Below are positions 23,707 to 32,737 of a stretch of 64,000 bases of DNA, in pieces. The stretch comes from Enterococcus raffinosus (GTDB taxonomy: Bacteria; Bacillota; Bacilli; Lactobacillales; Enterococcaceae): assembly GCF_018917525.1 (NCBI RefSeq), contig NZ_JAHLOS010000012.1:42351-106350 (forward strand), written 5' to 3'. Made by a program: the position numbers and the translations under genes. The notes below the pieces were generated by a model. It was not told where the DNA came from, did no database searches, and saw only the letters and a program-made list of their open reading frames with translations. The number at the start of each line of letters is the position of its first letter. The stretch's first letter is position 1.

Positions 23707-24607
23707 TATTTTTCCATCCTCTCTGCCAATGATCACCGTGTTCTAAATAGGCCCCGATCAACTCCAAATGGTGTGCCAATGACCATTTCTTGATTGTTCC
23801 CAAGCCAGGGAATTTCTGTGTTTCTCGATAGTGCAGTAATTCTTCTAAACCAATAGTTAGTAAGAGCTGATCCTGATTACGAAAATACCATTCAGATAAC
23901 TTTTCTAATGCTTCAAAAAATTTTCCACTTTGATCCTGCGCGGATTCATTGCTGTCTGACACAAAGTGTTTGACTCTAATATTAAAGTACGCATCAAAAT
24001 AGCTAATATGAATAGCAATCGCACGACTTGGACCACCTTTGTCAAAATAACGACTGCCTTCAATCGTATAATCGCTAAAGCCCTTTGATTCAGCGGATAA
24101 ATAGAGATGCTCATCGCTATAAAAATCATCCACTTTTTCAGCATAATTGGCAACATTTTTTTTTGATTGAAAGGCTTCTCTGAGTAAAATTTTATTTGGC
24201 ACATCTAAAACTCTAAATCTTCCCTGATCAGGGATAACAGACAGTGCGGTATTCGGAATAGCTAAATCCTTTATTTTACGCGAGGAATGTGCGTTAAAAA
24301 TATAGAGTTCAGCCTCAAATGGAGTCTCCTTTGTCACGATCTCTGCTGTTTTAACGCTGGACTCTGAACTCACCTTCCATTCAAAGCGTCTTTCTGCAAA
24401 AAGTTTAGCTGTACCAACTTGCGGGTTCGTAATTAAATAACAAACAAAATTTTCTCTATCAAACAACTCAATTGTCTTTTTTAGTGTCGCCGAATCACGA
24501 ACAGGCTCGATGATCGGCCGAATTTTGTTCGACCAGCGAGCTTCCTTAATCAACGTATTAACTGCAAGCAGGTCGAATTGTTTACCGCGTAAATAAGGAT
24601 AATACAT
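23696..24607 (-). CDS. sce7725-family protein
   Basis: This 303-residue protein begins with the hallmark MYYPYLRGKQFDLLA and has the IRPIIEPVRD segment of the sce7725 family, a sporadically distributed family of unknown function. The ATG at 24607, five bases past the upstream stop, follows GGAGTG. A start 21 codons earlier would overlap the neighbour and spoil the hallmark N-terminus. In other genomes I recall sce7725 genes next to sce7726 genes, which encode PD-(D/E)xK-like proteins. The gene upstream here fits that description, which supports a functional pair. Confidence 0.8.
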   Translation of the reverse strand: MYYPYLRGKQFDLLAVNTLIKEARWSNKIRPIIEPVRDSATLKKTIELFDRENFVCYLITNPQVGTAKLFAERRFEWKVSSESSVKTAEIVTKETPFEAELYIFNAHSSRKIKDLAIPNTALSVIPDQGRFRVLDVPNKILLREAFQSKKNVANYAEKVDDFYSDEHLYLSAESKGFSDYTIEGSRYFDKGGPSRAIAIHISYFDAYFNIRVKHFVSDSNESAQDQSGKFFEALEKLSEWYFRNQDQLLLTIGLEELLHYRETQKFPGLGTIKKWSLAHHLELIGAYLEHGDHWQRGWKNNGI

Positions 24608-24611
24608 AGGC

Positions 24612-25298
24612 TCACTCCAATGGTTCAGTCGGACGACGCCGAACCTGTCTTTGCTGACGTAAAAACTCATAATCTTGCTCTAATGCTCGCAGCTCTTCTT
24701 CTAAACTTTCGATGCGAGCCGCTTGAACATCTTCAATAAAGCGCTGATAGTAATTATTCTCCTGTAGGCTATCCTTCTCATCCAAACGCCGACGCAATTC
24801 TTTATAAAGCTGTTCTGTCGAAAAAAAGCTTGTGCCATAGGACATGCGTTTAGCTTTTTGAACCTCGCGAAACAACGAAGCCATAAAGCGTTGAGTAAGA
24901 GCAGTTTCTTCAACCTGCAAAGCTCTTTTTACTGGCTTTTTTGCAACAAAAAAGGTTCCCTCAGCAGGAAGTTCATCTGCCTCAGTGTAAGGTCGGTAAA
25001 CTAAGACTCCAATCTCACTTGGAATGTCCTCCATTACCTTCAAATAGAGTTCTTCCGTTAAAACAAAATAATTGTAATGTCCGATAAAGGAAAGTTTAGC
25101 TTTTGAGTAAAAATCGGCTTTTGTCACCTTAAGCTCATAACAACGCCACTCTGTTGTATTTGGTTTGAAAAAGCAAGCTAGCGTATCGACAATTCCTTGA
25201 TCTTCTGGCATTGTGACTTCCTCAACGACGATGCCACCGAGTTCAATACAATAATAATAAAGTGCCTTTTCAATTTCTTGCGTTAGTGTTGTTTTCAT
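24612..25298 (-). CDS. PD-(D/E)xK nuclease-like protein (sce7726/MmcB-like), first gene of operon
   Basis: This 228-residue protein shows a restriction-fold core: GIVDTLACFF (candidate Asp), then WRCYELKVTKADF (E-x-K), then FIGHYNYFVLTEEL and IGVLVY strands. The C-terminal third is a coiled coil (IESLEEELRALEQDYEFL) with a basic end. The ATG at 25298 is preferred; one 13 codons earlier has no ribosome site. With the following sce7725-like and DUF6483-GNAT genes it forms a tight operon (gap of 4 bases, then an 11-base overlap). A DNA-repair or defence role is a guess from the fold. Confidence 0.65.
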   Translation of the reverse strand: MKTTLTQEIEKALYYYCIELGGIVVEEVTMPEDQGIVDTLACFFKPNTTEWRCYELKVTKADFYSKAKLSFIGHYNYFVLTEELYLKVMEDIPSEIGVLVYRPYTEADELPAEGTFFVAKKPVKRALQVEETALTQRFMASLFREVQKAKRMSYGTSFFSTEQLYKELRRRLDEKDSLQENNYYQRFIEDVQAARIESLEEELRALEQDYEFLRQQRQVRRRPTEPLE

Positions 25299-25344
25299 TT
25301 TCTCACCATGGGAACGTATTTTCGTAAACTTTAGCATAATTGTA

Positions 25345-25374
25345 CAAAAAAAAACAGAGGGTACCCTCTGTTTT
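25345..25374 (-). terminator. Terminator of the disulfide oxidoreductase gene
   Basis: A perfect palindrome AAACAGAGGG/CCCTCTGTTT with T9 on the minus strand overlaps the last bases of the stop codon region. Confidence 0.92.
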
Positions 25375-26698
25375 AAATAAAATATGAAAGATCACTCGCT
25401 GGACTTGGATAGGCAAAGATAAATTTTTCAATTTCTTCGTGTGTCATTTTCTTTGTTAAAGCGATCAAGAGATAATTGATGACTTCATCCGCTAGTTGGC
25501 TCAAACAAGTAATAGCAGCGATTTTATCTTCTTCGTCATAGACAAATTTTATCTTTGCTCCTTGATCGTTGATTCGGTGATACGTGTACCAGCTGGACAA
25601 ATCCATTGTTTGTGAATGGTATTTTTCCGGATGAGCAGCAAGTTCTCTTTCACCTACACCTAATCGTGCGAGACGTTGATCGCCAAAAACAATGGTTGGA
25701 ATTAATGGATAGTCGATCGCTTCGGTAGCCTCCGTCATAGCCTTAACAACATAGCCTGCTTCAAAACCAGCTACAGGAGTCAGTTTGGGTTGGCTTTTCG
25801 CTACAACATCTCCGCATGCGAAAATATTTTGCTGTGTCGTACGTAAATGATCATCAACTTTTATTCCTTTTTTGTCATAAGCGACATCGGCTTTTTCTAA
25901 ATTCAAGCCTTCCACATTTGGTATTCGACCAGTGGCTCCAAAGACCATATCGGTAATTAATTCAAAATTTTCACCACTGATACGATATTGCGGATGCATC
26001 AGTTCTACTGCTTTTGTGTTTACATTAAAATGAAAATGAACACCAGCTAGTTTCATATGCTCCACTAAAGCTGACACTAACTCTTGATCAAATTCTTTCA
26101 ACGGACGATCATTGTGATGTATGATATGGACCTCTGAGCCAGCAGCACTAGCAATCACGGCTAATTCGAAAGCGATATAACCTGCACCGATAAAAGCAAT
26201 TTTTTTAGGTAAATGCTCCAAAGCTAAAAAATCGGTACTGCTTTGCAGCAGATCTTGTCCGTCAATTGGGAGTACTGATGGGCGTTGTCCAGTTGCGATC
26301 AGAAATTGATCTGAAGCTAGAATTTCATCATTAACAATGATTTGATGGGTATCAATAAAGCTAGCCTGTCCCTGATAGCGATCAATTTCCGCTGCGTCTA
26401 ACCCATCTTTAGTATTTTGGGGAACACTGTCTGTATAGCTTCGCTTAAAGGTCATCAAATCTTCCCAAATGATTTTAGGTGTTTGTTCAAAGCCATTGCC
26501 AACCATTGTCTCAATCCGCTTTTGCGCTTCTACTCCACTCATCAGCATTTTTTTTGGATCACAGCCACGATTAGGGCAAGTACCGCCCCATAAATCAGAT
26601 TCGACAACTGCTACTTTTTTTCCAAGCTCTTTGAAACCATAAGCAGCGGAATTTCCAGCAGGTCCGCTACCAATTACAATCACATCATATTTTTCCAT
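25373..26698 (-). CDS. Class I pyridine nucleotide-disulfide oxidoreductase (glutathione reductase-like)
   Basis: This is a 441-residue FAD enzyme. FAD binding is at VIGSGPAGNSAA (8-19), the redox-active disulfide at TCPNRGCDPKK (Cys41 and Cys46), the NAD(P) site at FIGAGYIAFELA and the second FAD motif at NIFACGDV. Such proteins reduce low-molecular-weight disulfides or dihydrolipoamide-like substrates. The usual C-terminal catalytic HPT motif is replaced by YPSPASD, so the general base His is missing and the substrate may be unusual. AGAAGGG precedes the ATG. It is a single-gene unit, with tandem intergenic repeats upstream. Confidence 0.85.
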   Translation of the reverse strand: MEKYDVIVIGSGPAGNSAAYGFKELGKKVAVVESDLWGGTCPNRGCDPKKMLMSGVEAQKRIETMVGNGFEQTPKIIWEDLMTFKRSYTDSVPQNTKDGLDAAEIDRYQGQASFIDTHQIIVNDEILASDQFLIATGQRPSVLPIDGQDLLQSSTDFLALEHLPKKIAFIGAGYIAFELAVIASAAGSEVHIIHHNDRPLKEFDQELVSALVEHMKLAGVHFHFNVNTKAVELMHPQYRISGENFELITDMVFGATGRIPNVEGLNLEKADVAYDKKGIKVDDHLRTTQQNIFACGDVVAKSQPKLTPVAGFEAGYVVKAMTEATEAIDYPLIPTIVFGDQRLARLGVGERELAAHPEKYHSQTMDLSSWYTYHRINDQGAKIKFVYDEEDKIAAITCLSQLADEVINYLLIALTKKMTHEEIEKFIFAYPSPASDLSYFI

Positions 26699-26709
26699 TG
26701 TTAGCCCTT

Positions 26710-27096
26710 CTTATTCGTAATAAAGTAATTATTTTTTGAAATGCGCAAAAAATAATTCGTATCCTCATGCCGCATACCATTCCACTAAACCTTCCTGTTT
26801 GTAATTACAGCACCCTGTTACAAAAGACTGTCCGTTTCGATAACTGCAAAAAGTGGAACTGGCATCTTATTCGTAATAAAGTAATTATTTTTTGAAATAC
26901 ACAAAAAATAATTCGTATCCTCATGCCGCATACCATTCCACTAAAACTTCCTATTTGTAGTTACGGCATCTTGCTACAAAAGATTGTCCGCTTCGATAAC
27001 TGCAAAAAGTGGAACTGGCATCTTATTCGTAATAAAGTAATTATTTTTTGAAATGCACAAAAAATAATTCGTATCCTCATGCCGTATCCTATTTCA
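26710..27096. repeat. Three tandem 156-bp intergenic repeats
   Basis: Units begin with CTTATTCGTAATAAAG at 26710, 26866 and 27022, an exact 156-base period. Copies one and two are nearly identical, and copy three diverges and stops near 27096. Each unit holds a 12-bp AT-rich hairpin (AATTATTTTTTG/CAAAAAATAATT), a TTTGTAA/TTACAAA pairing and the complementary pair TTCCACT..AGTGGAA. No reading frame spans them. A single related copy seems to lie at 14300-14395. They fill the 428 bases between the oxidoreductase start and the ABC transporter gene end. Confidence 0.88.
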
Positions 27097-27126
27097 CTCA
27101 AACTTAAAAGGTGTTATCGTGTTTTA

Positions 27127-28083
27127 TTATCCGGCTTCTTGACTTAAATATCGGAACACATCGCTCCGATTAACGATACCGATTATTTTGCCGTCTTGCT
27201 TCATCGCAAAGGCATCATGCTCTGCTAACAAATCAAAAACTTCACTCAAGCTAGTTTCAATAGACAAAGTTAATAACTCAGAGGCTGCTGTTTCTGATTT
27301 TTGGTAAAAACCGCCATTATATAGGACCTCCAATGTTTGTGTATACACCTCATCCGTCGTTTCATCAAAGAATTCTTCCACAAATTTATTGGCTGGATGC
27401 TTCTGAATCTCTTCTGGTGTATCACACTGAATCAATTTTCCTTCATGCATGACCGCGATTCGACTACCGATCTTCATCGCTTCTTTCATATTATGAGTCA
27501 CGAAGATTACGGTATTGCCTAACTTTTGATGCAATTCTAATACAAGGTCTTGAAGACTTGCACGTGAAATTGGATCTAGCGCGCTAAATGGTTCATCCAT
27601 TAAGACAATGTCCGGCTCTGATGCTAGCGCACGAATGATTCCGATCCGCTGCTGTTGTCCGCCTGAGAGCTCACTTGGCATCCGATCTCTAAATTGATCT
27701 GGGTCCATGTCAACCTCCCTCAATAATTGGTCCACACGGTTGTTGCGTCGTTCCTTATCCCAGCCGAGCATATCAGGAATAACTTCAATGTTTTCCTTGA
27801 CACTCATGGTTGGAAATAAAGCGATCTGCTGTAAAACATAGCCAATCTGCCAGCGTAATTTCTGAATATTGTAATCTTTGATTCGTTTTTCTTTAAAATA
27901 AAGATTTCCATCTGTAGGTTCGATCAAACCGTTGATCATTTTTAGTGAAGTCGTTTTTCCACTTCCTGAAGGACCAACTAAGACAAAAATCTCGCCTTTT
28001 TTCACTTGGAAGTTCAAATCCTTCAAGACAACATTGCCTTCGAACTCCTTACTTACGTCTTTAAATTCAATAATCGATTCCAT
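27127..28083 (-). CDS. Osmolyte ABC transporter ATP-binding protein with CBS domains (OpuCA/OpuBA-like)
   Basis: This 318-residue ATPase has Walker A GPSGSGKT (37-44), signature LSGGQQQRIG, Walker B IVLMDEPF and a C-terminal CBS region (about 250-315, FAMKQDGKIIGIVNRSDV) that senses ionic strength in this family. It powers uptake of glycine betaine, choline or carnitine at the inner face of the membrane. Its ATG directly follows the stop of the permease gene (TAA then ATG, with GGAGGAG before it), so the two genes form one translational unit. Confidence 0.92.
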   Translation of the reverse strand: MESIIEFKDVSKEFEGNVVLKDLNFQVKKGEIFVLVGPSGSGKTTSLKMINGLIEPTDGNLYFKEKRIKDYNIQKLRWQIGYVLQQIALFPTMSVKENIEVIPDMLGWDKERRNNRVDQLLREVDMDPDQFRDRMPSELSGGQQQRIGIIRALASEPDIVLMDEPFSALDPISRASLQDLVLELHQKLGNTVIFVTHNMKEAMKIGSRIAVMHEGKLIQCDTPEEIQKHPANKFVEEFFDETTDEVYTQTLEVLYNGGFYQKSETAASELLTLSIETSLSEVFDLLAEHDAFAMKQDGKIIGIVNRSDVFRYLSQEAG

Positions 28084-29619
28084 TTATTTCTCCTCCCCAA
28101 TGATTTTTTCTTTCACTAAGAAGTCATGGGCAACTTTAGCCGGCTGTTCCTTTTTCACGTTCACAAGATAGTTCATTTCGATCATTTGATCTTCAGTAAT
28201 CTTGCCTGCCAGACGATTCAAGGCTTTGACAATATCAGGATGCTTATCAGCAAACTCTTTCTTCATCAATGCAGCACCTTGATATGGTGGGAAGAGATGA
28301 AGGTCATCCTCTAAGGTGACTAGATCATATTGTTTAATTTCACTATCTGTTGAGTATGCATCAATCACATCGACATCACCATTATTGATTGCCTGATAAC
28401 GCAGTGCAGGTTCCATACTTTGAACCGAACTTAATTTCACGCCATATTTATCTTGAATTCCACGATAACCGTCTTGACGATCAATGAATTCCAAAGTAAA
28501 GCCCGCTTTCAATTGATCTTGTTGTCCCTGCAATTGAGAAATTTTAGTGATTCCACGTTTTTCTGCTTCACTTTTCTTCATTGCTAAAGCATACGTATTT
28601 TCATAATCCATGGGTTTTAATAAACGCATATCAAATTGCGAATCTAGTAATTTGTTCGCTTCTTTGTACGTCTTTTCTGGCGATAAATTATCTGGTGTGC
28701 TTTTAGGAACCTTGACTAAGCTTTCTAAAACGGTTCCCGTAAATTCAGGATAAATATCGATTTGATCACTTTTCACCGCACTAAACAAGAAACTGGTTTT
28801 TCCGAAGTTTGGCTTTAATTCTACATTGATCGAGGAATCTTCATCCTTGATGACTTCCTTATACATATTGATCAAAATATCTGGTTCAGAACCTAATTTT
28901 CCGGCAATTGTTACGGTCTCGCTGCCAATTGGATTGTTTTGAGCAAAAAAGATTCCGCCAATGCTTAAACAAATTACTCCAAGAGTAATCAGCGTTACTT
29001 TCCCGCTGCGATTTTGCAGGAAACGGATCAACGTACTGAAAATGATCGCTAACAAAGCGGAACTAATCGCCCCGATCAACGTCAAGTTTGGATCGTTACG
29101 GTCGATTCCCAACAAAATGAAAGTACCAAGGCCGCCTGCTCCAATCAAGGCTGCTAATGTTGCCGTACCGATGATTAAGACTAAGGCAGTTCGAACTCCA
29201 GAAATAATGACTGGCATTGCCATGGGTAATTCAACTCGCATCAATTTTCGCATGCGTGACATTCCAAATGCATCAGCCGCCTCTTCAATTGACGGATCAA
29301 TCTCAGCCAATCCAATATAGGTATTTTGGAAAATCGGCAGTAGCGCATACACAACTAGTGCAATTAATGCGGGAACTGTGCCAATTCCAACGAAGGGAAT
29401 CAGCAATCCAAGTAATGCAAGTGACGGAATCGTCTGCAAAATACTTGTAATTTGTAAAACGACCTCTGCTAATTTTTTTCGTTGACTCAATAATATCGCC
29501 AACGGAATTGCGATTACTATGGCGATGAGCAGAGCACTTAAAGAGATGGCTAAATGCTCAAAGATCGCCGATAGTAAATCGTCCTTTCTTTCACTAAAGG
29601 TATTAATTAATTCATTCAT
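28084..29619 (-). CDS. Osmolyte ABC transporter permease fused to substrate-binding domain (OpuCB-OpuCC type)
   Basis: The N-terminal 210 residues form a BPD-type permease (about six helices, with the EAA loop [19 protein letters not shown]). A further helix (about 220-240) leads to an OpuAC-like extracellular domain ([52 protein letters not shown]). Fusion of permease and binding protein is common in lactic acid bacteria. Met at 29619 is chosen because AGAGGA lies about 7 bases upstream. An upstream in-frame start has no ribosome site. Confidence 0.92.
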   Translation of the reverse strand: MNELINTFSERKDDLLSAIFEHLAISLSALLIAIVIAIPLAILLSQRKKLAEVVLQITSILQTIPSLALLGLLIPFVGIGTVPALIALVVYALLPIFQNTYIGLAEIDPSIEEAADAFGMSRMRKLMRVELPMAMPVIISGVRTALVLIIGTATLAALIGAGGLGTFILLGIDRNDPNLTLIGAISSALLAIIFSTLIRFLQNRSGKVTLITLGVICLSIGGIFFAQNNPIGSETVTIAGKLGSEPDILINMYKEVIKDEDSSINVELKPNFGKTSFLFSAVKSDQIDIYPEFTGTVLESLVKVPKSTPDNLSPEKTYKEANKLLDSQFDMRLLKPMDYENTYALAMKKSEAEKRGITKISQLQGQQDQLKAGFTLEFIDRQDGYRGIQDKYGVKLSSVQSMEPALRYQAINNGDVDVIDAYSTDSEIKQYDLVTLEDDLHLFPPYQGAALMKKEFADKHPDIVKALNRLAGKITEDQMIEMNYLVNVKKEQPAKVAHDFLVKEKIIGEEK

Positions 29620-29764
29620 AAAAAATCCTCTCAAATTATGACTTATTCTCATTATAACTTAATCAAAAACGGAGACAAAAAGATTGGCTCGCTCAAAAAG
29701 TAGTATAATAATGATTGGAAATTATTCAGAAGTAGATTATTCTGAAAAAGAAAGCAGGAGAAAG

Positions 29765-30331
29765 ATGAAATCAATCGATGAGTTAAAACAAATTCAGCGA
29801 ACAACCGAAGAAAAATCGTATTCTTATCTGAATTCTCACCATTATAATTGGTTTAAAGCGATAGATTTGAATTTATTAAACAGCGATGGCTTCACCAACT
29901 ATTTTTCGCGAATCAAACAAAATGAACCAGAAGTTTTTGAAGGATTACGGGAAAAAGTATTGAATGCGACAATTACGAGCTTTCTGCAAGATTTATCTGA
30001 TTCGGATAGTTTCGTTCTGTTGACAGCAGCATGGGCAAATGGCTTTGTTCCTGAAAAAGCAGAAGCAGCGATGCAGGACCTTGATCGTTATCTGGATCAA
30101 TACACTATTCAAAAAGACCCTTTGATTGGAATCAATCAAATGAATGCAGATCTGAATCGAGTCTTGATACAGCATCTACCAAAAGTTCGTCGACAGGATC
30201 TGCGCTTGATTTATCGGCTGCTTTTATTAAAAGAAGCTTCGGAAAAAGACGTTCAGACTGAACTTTCGTCATTAAATGATCCTACTAAAATAAGAACTAC
30301 GGCCGCTCTAAAACTTTTTCGAAGCCTCTAA
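29765..30331 (+). CDS. Uncharacterised helical protein
   Basis: This 188-residue, mostly helical soluble protein (SIDELKQIQRTTEEKSYSYLN, QDLRLIYRLLLLKEASEKDV) matches no family I know. The ATG at 29765 follows CAGGAG. A frame open further upstream is not supported by a ribosome site. A TATAAT at 29703-29708 may be the -10. It is transcribed divergently from the osmolyte transporter and converges on the YciI genes through a shared terminator. Confidence 0.65.
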   Translation: MKSIDELKQIQRTTEEKSYSYLNSHHYNWFKAIDLNLLNSDGFTNYFSRIKQNEPEVFEGLREKVLNATITSFLQDLSDSDSFVLLTAAWANGFVPEKAEAAMQDLDRYLDQYTIQKDPLIGINQMNADLNRVLIQHLPKVRRQDLRLIYRLLLLKEASEKDVQTELSSLNDPTKIRTTAALKLFRSL

Positions 30332-30334
30332 AGC

Positions 30335-30372
30335 AAAAAGAAACGACGTGTGACTGGTCGTTTCTTTTTTTC
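30335..30372. terminator. Bidirectional terminator
   Basis: AAGAAACGAC pairs with GTCGTTTCTT across a 9-base loop. A5 lies on the left and T7 on the right, between converging genes. Confidence 0.88.
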
Positions 30373-30675
30373 TTACTTTTCTGCCGGATCTATCATCACA
30401 TGCCACTGTTTTAGTTCATAGCGATAAAGTCCGCTTTGAATGACTGGGTCCGCGTCTGAAATGGCTTGCGCTTCTGCTAAATTTTCAGCTTCAAACACTA
30501 CCATGGCGCCATCGATTATCTCCGTTGTCATATCGCCAAATACCCCAGCAGTTAGATAACGTTCCTTCGATAGTTGTTTTAAATAAGCTGCAGAATCCAT
30601 CGCTACCTTTTCACTGACTTCATCCTCACCATTTTTAAAGTCAATCCGAACAAACAACATCTTTCCAACATTCAT
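30373..30675 (-). CDS. YciI-family protein
   Basis: This 100-residue ferredoxin-like alpha/beta protein has the YciI pattern: MLFVRIDF, a central GVFGDMTTEIIDGAMVVFEAENLAEAQAISDADPVIQSGLYRYEL core, and the typical final WHVM. AAAGGGG lies before the ATG at 30675. It is one of two adjacent YciI paralogues, in one operon behind a WYL-type regulator. The biochemical role of the family is unclear; small-molecule binding or dehalogenase-like activity has been proposed. Confidence 0.85.
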   Translation of the reverse strand: MNVGKMLFVRIDFKNGEDEVSEKVAMDSAAYLKQLSKERYLTAGVFGDMTTEIIDGAMVVFEAENLAEAQAISDADPVIQSGLYRYELKQWHVMIDPAEK

Positions 30676-30690
30676 TTTATCAGCCCCTTT

Positions 30691-30990
30691 CTACAATAAA
30701 TAGTTATTTTCTTTACTGGCAACCTGTAATTGATGAAGCTCATACGTCGCATAGCCGTTAACAATTAATGGTTCATTTTGACAGATTGTTTCCGCTTCTT
30801 CATAGCTTTTTGCTTTCAAAATAAACATTCCAGCCATGCCTGGGTACCCCTTAAAGGCACCTGCAAGTTTGATATTCCCTTCTGCATCTAATTTTCTTAG
30901 GTTTTCGGCATGTTCGGTAACGTCCACCTTATTTAAACGTCGATAATCTTTGGTCTTCTTGATCAACATGACATACAGCCATTCCTCCAT
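30691..30990 (-). CDS. YciI-family protein (second paralogue)
   Basis: This 99-residue protein shares the layout of its neighbour: WLYVMLI, GAFKGYPGMAGMFILKAKSYEEAETICQNEPLIVNGYATYEL and a terminal strand. Its ATG overlaps the stop of the regulator gene (TAATG), so it is translationally coupled. Two different YciI proteins in one operon may form a heteromeric pair. Confidence 0.85.
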   Translation of the reverse strand: MEEWLYVMLIKKTKDYRRLNKVDVTEHAENLRKLDAEGNIKLAGAFKGYPGMAGMFILKAKSYEEAETICQNEPLIVNGYATYELHQLQVASKENNYLL

Positions 30991-31907
30991 TAGTTCTCCT
31001 CCTTGTTATATTGCTGAGCAATCTTCAATGCTCGTTTTTTAACTTCTTTTCGAGCGGCTTCCGGCTCAAGTATCTCTACGTAAGGTCCGAATGAAAGTAA
31101 GCGATGATAGGTCCATTCATTCAGTGGATACCGGACCGTAACTAAATAACGATCATCCGAACATCGCTTCACTTCGTCTTCATGAAACTCATCAAATAAA
31201 CGATAAGCCATTTCTGGTAAAAATCGAAGCTTGAAAAGTACGTATTCAGTACTATAACCAGAATGATCTAAAGAAAAATCTTCAGGTAACGTACGGTCAA
31301 AATTTTGTTCCAAAACATGTATCCTTTTCATCCGAGACAATCGAAAAATTCGAATGTCCTGATTATCGTGACAATAGCCAACGATGTACCAAGCATGTGA
31401 TTTAAAGATCAAACGAAGTGGTTCCAATTTTCTTTCAGATCGTTGCAATTCAGAATTAAAATAATCAAAGGCTAGGACATATTTTTGAGTAATCGCTCGG
31501 CGTAATTCTGAGATCGTGATTTTTTCATCCTCACTGCTTCCCCAGTAACTGAAATCAATTTCTAACCAGTCGTCAGCTGGTGCTTGATTAAAGAGCGCAC
31601 CGATTTTCGTTAGTACTTGATCCGCTTCAGGATAATTTGACGCCTGTAAAATCTGTAATCCCTGATAAATCTGTAATTGCTCCTCGATCGTCAAAAACGA
31701 TTCATTCAAGCTGTATCCATCCATCAATGAAATACCGCCACCAGCGCCCTTTTTAGAAATGATTGGGATATCAGACAAGCTCAGAGTTGTGATATCACGA
31801 TAAATCGTTCGCGTAGAGACACCAAAATAATCCGCCAGTTCCCTTGCAGTAACTTGTTTTCGATTAACGATATAGAAAATCATTCGCACTAACCGTTCAA
31901 TCTGCAT
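30990..31907 (-). CDS. HTH/WYL-domain transcriptional regulator
   Basis: This 305-residue protein has an N-terminal DeoR-type winged helix (RKQVTARELADYFGVSTRTIYRDITTL) and a WYL domain in the C-terminal half (KLEPLRLIFKSHAWYIVGYCHDNQDIRIFRLSRM, with the AWYIVGYC core), followed by a WCX-like extension. WYL regulators respond to small molecules or nucleic acids. AAGGAG precedes the ATG at 31907. It heads an operon with two YciI genes and probably controls them. Confidence 0.9.
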   Translation of the reverse strand: MQIERLVRMIFYIVNRKQVTARELADYFGVSTRTIYRDITTLSLSDIPIISKKGAGGGISLMDGYSLNESFLTIEEQLQIYQGLQILQASNYPEADQVLTKIGALFNQAPADDWLEIDFSYWGSSEDEKITISELRRAITQKYVLAFDYFNSELQRSERKLEPLRLIFKSHAWYIVGYCHDNQDIRIFRLSRMKRIHVLEQNFDRTLPEDFSLDHSGYSTEYVLFKLRFLPEMAYRLFDEFHEDEVKRCSDDRYLVTVRYPLNEWTYHRLLSFGPYVEILEPEAARKEVKKRALKIAQQYNKEEN

Positions 31908-31972
31908 AAAGCTCCTTCCCTTCATTTAAACTATATCAATGCTAATACGACAATAAGCTGTCATATTAAATA

Positions 31973-32012
31973 TAAAAAAACAGAAAAAACATTTTCATGC
32001 TTTTTCTGTTTT
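31973..32012 (-). terminator. Terminator of the small 32012-32227 gene
   Basis: ACAGAAAAA pairs with TTTTTCTGT over a 12-base loop, and a T-run follows on the minus strand. Confidence 0.75.
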
Positions 32013-32227
32013 TATTTCAATCGACTAATTTCACGCTCAATCAGTGCAAGAGAAAGCTTCAAGGCTTTAACACGTTCCTTTGATAACGTAATTTGGGCCT
32101 TCATATTTCGACCTGCAGTTTGTTTGTCCTCCAACGAAACGATTGCCTGCTCGATTTTATGCAGCGTTGAGGTCAAGGATTTCTTCGCGGCCAAATAATC
32201 AGCTAAATCATAATTCTCCAAACGCAT
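32012..32227 (-). CDS. Small coiled-coil protein of unknown function
   Basis: This 71-residue protein is almost entirely helical with regular heptads (LAAKKSLTSTLHKIEQAIVSLE, ERVKALKLSLALIEREISRLK). AAGGAGG precedes the ATG at 32227. It has its own terminator and follows the metal-sulfur assembly gene. I do not recognise the family. Confidence 0.65.
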   Translation of the reverse strand: MRLENYDLADYLAAKKSLTSTLHKIEQAIVSLEDKQTAGRNMKAQITLSKERVKALKLSLALIEREISRLK

Positions 32228-32252
32228 TCGCCTCCTTATACTCAATTATAGC

Positions 32253-32284
32253 AAAAAAATCCCCTCTTAAGAAAAGAGGAGATA
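32253..32284 (-). terminator. Terminator of the MIP18-type gene
   Basis: CTCCTCTT pairs imperfectly with AAGAGGGG around TTCTT on the minus strand, followed by seven T. Confidence 0.7.
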
Positions 32285-32299
32285 ATTTTTTTGGTTACA

Positions 32300-32641
32300 T
32301 TAACGGATGCCTAGTGCAATTCGCGCGTAACGACTCATTTTATCAGTTGTCCACGCGGGGTACCAAACAAGCTTTACTTCTACATTGGTAACTTCAGGAA
32401 TTTCAGCTAATGCTGATTGGATATTGTCAGTTAGGATATCAGCTAACGGACAGCCCATAGTGGTCAAAGTCATCTTGATGACAGTATTTCCAGTTTGTTC
32501 GAAATCTACTTCATAGATCAAGCCAAGGTTAACAATATCGATACCTAACTCAGGGTCAATTACTGACTCTAAAGCAGTCAAAATAGTTTCTTTAATTTCA
32601 GCTATTTCTGCATCGGTCCATTTTTCTGTGTTCTCTTCCAC
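32300..32641 (-). CDS. MIP18/DUF59-family iron-sulfur assembly protein (SufT/PaaD-like)
   Basis: This 113-residue protein has the DUF59 signature ESVIDPELGIDIVNLGLIYEVDF and the reactive Cys segment TLTTMGCPLADIL. Members help load Fe-S clusters onto target proteins. The window also carries Fe-S clients such as NifJ and NfnAB. A GTG at 32641 is preferred because AAAGGA lies 9 bases upstream; a GTG three codons earlier overlaps that site. Confidence 0.88.
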   Translation of the reverse strand: MEENTEKWTDAEIAEIKETILTALESVIDPELGIDIVNLGLIYEVDFEQTGNTVIKMTLTTMGCPLADILTDNIQSALAEIPEVTNVEVKLVWYPAWTTDKMSRYARIALGIR

Positions 32642-32737
32642 CTGTTCCACTCCTTTCGAGTTTCAAGAAGTATTTTACTCTATCTTCGTGCTTTTGTAAA
32701 TGAGAATTGAAACCTGTTTATTCTCATTTAAGAATTG

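Noticed and set aside
26710..27096. CRISPR array from the tandem repeats
   Set aside because: The repeat unit is 156 bp with no variable spacers between short repeats.
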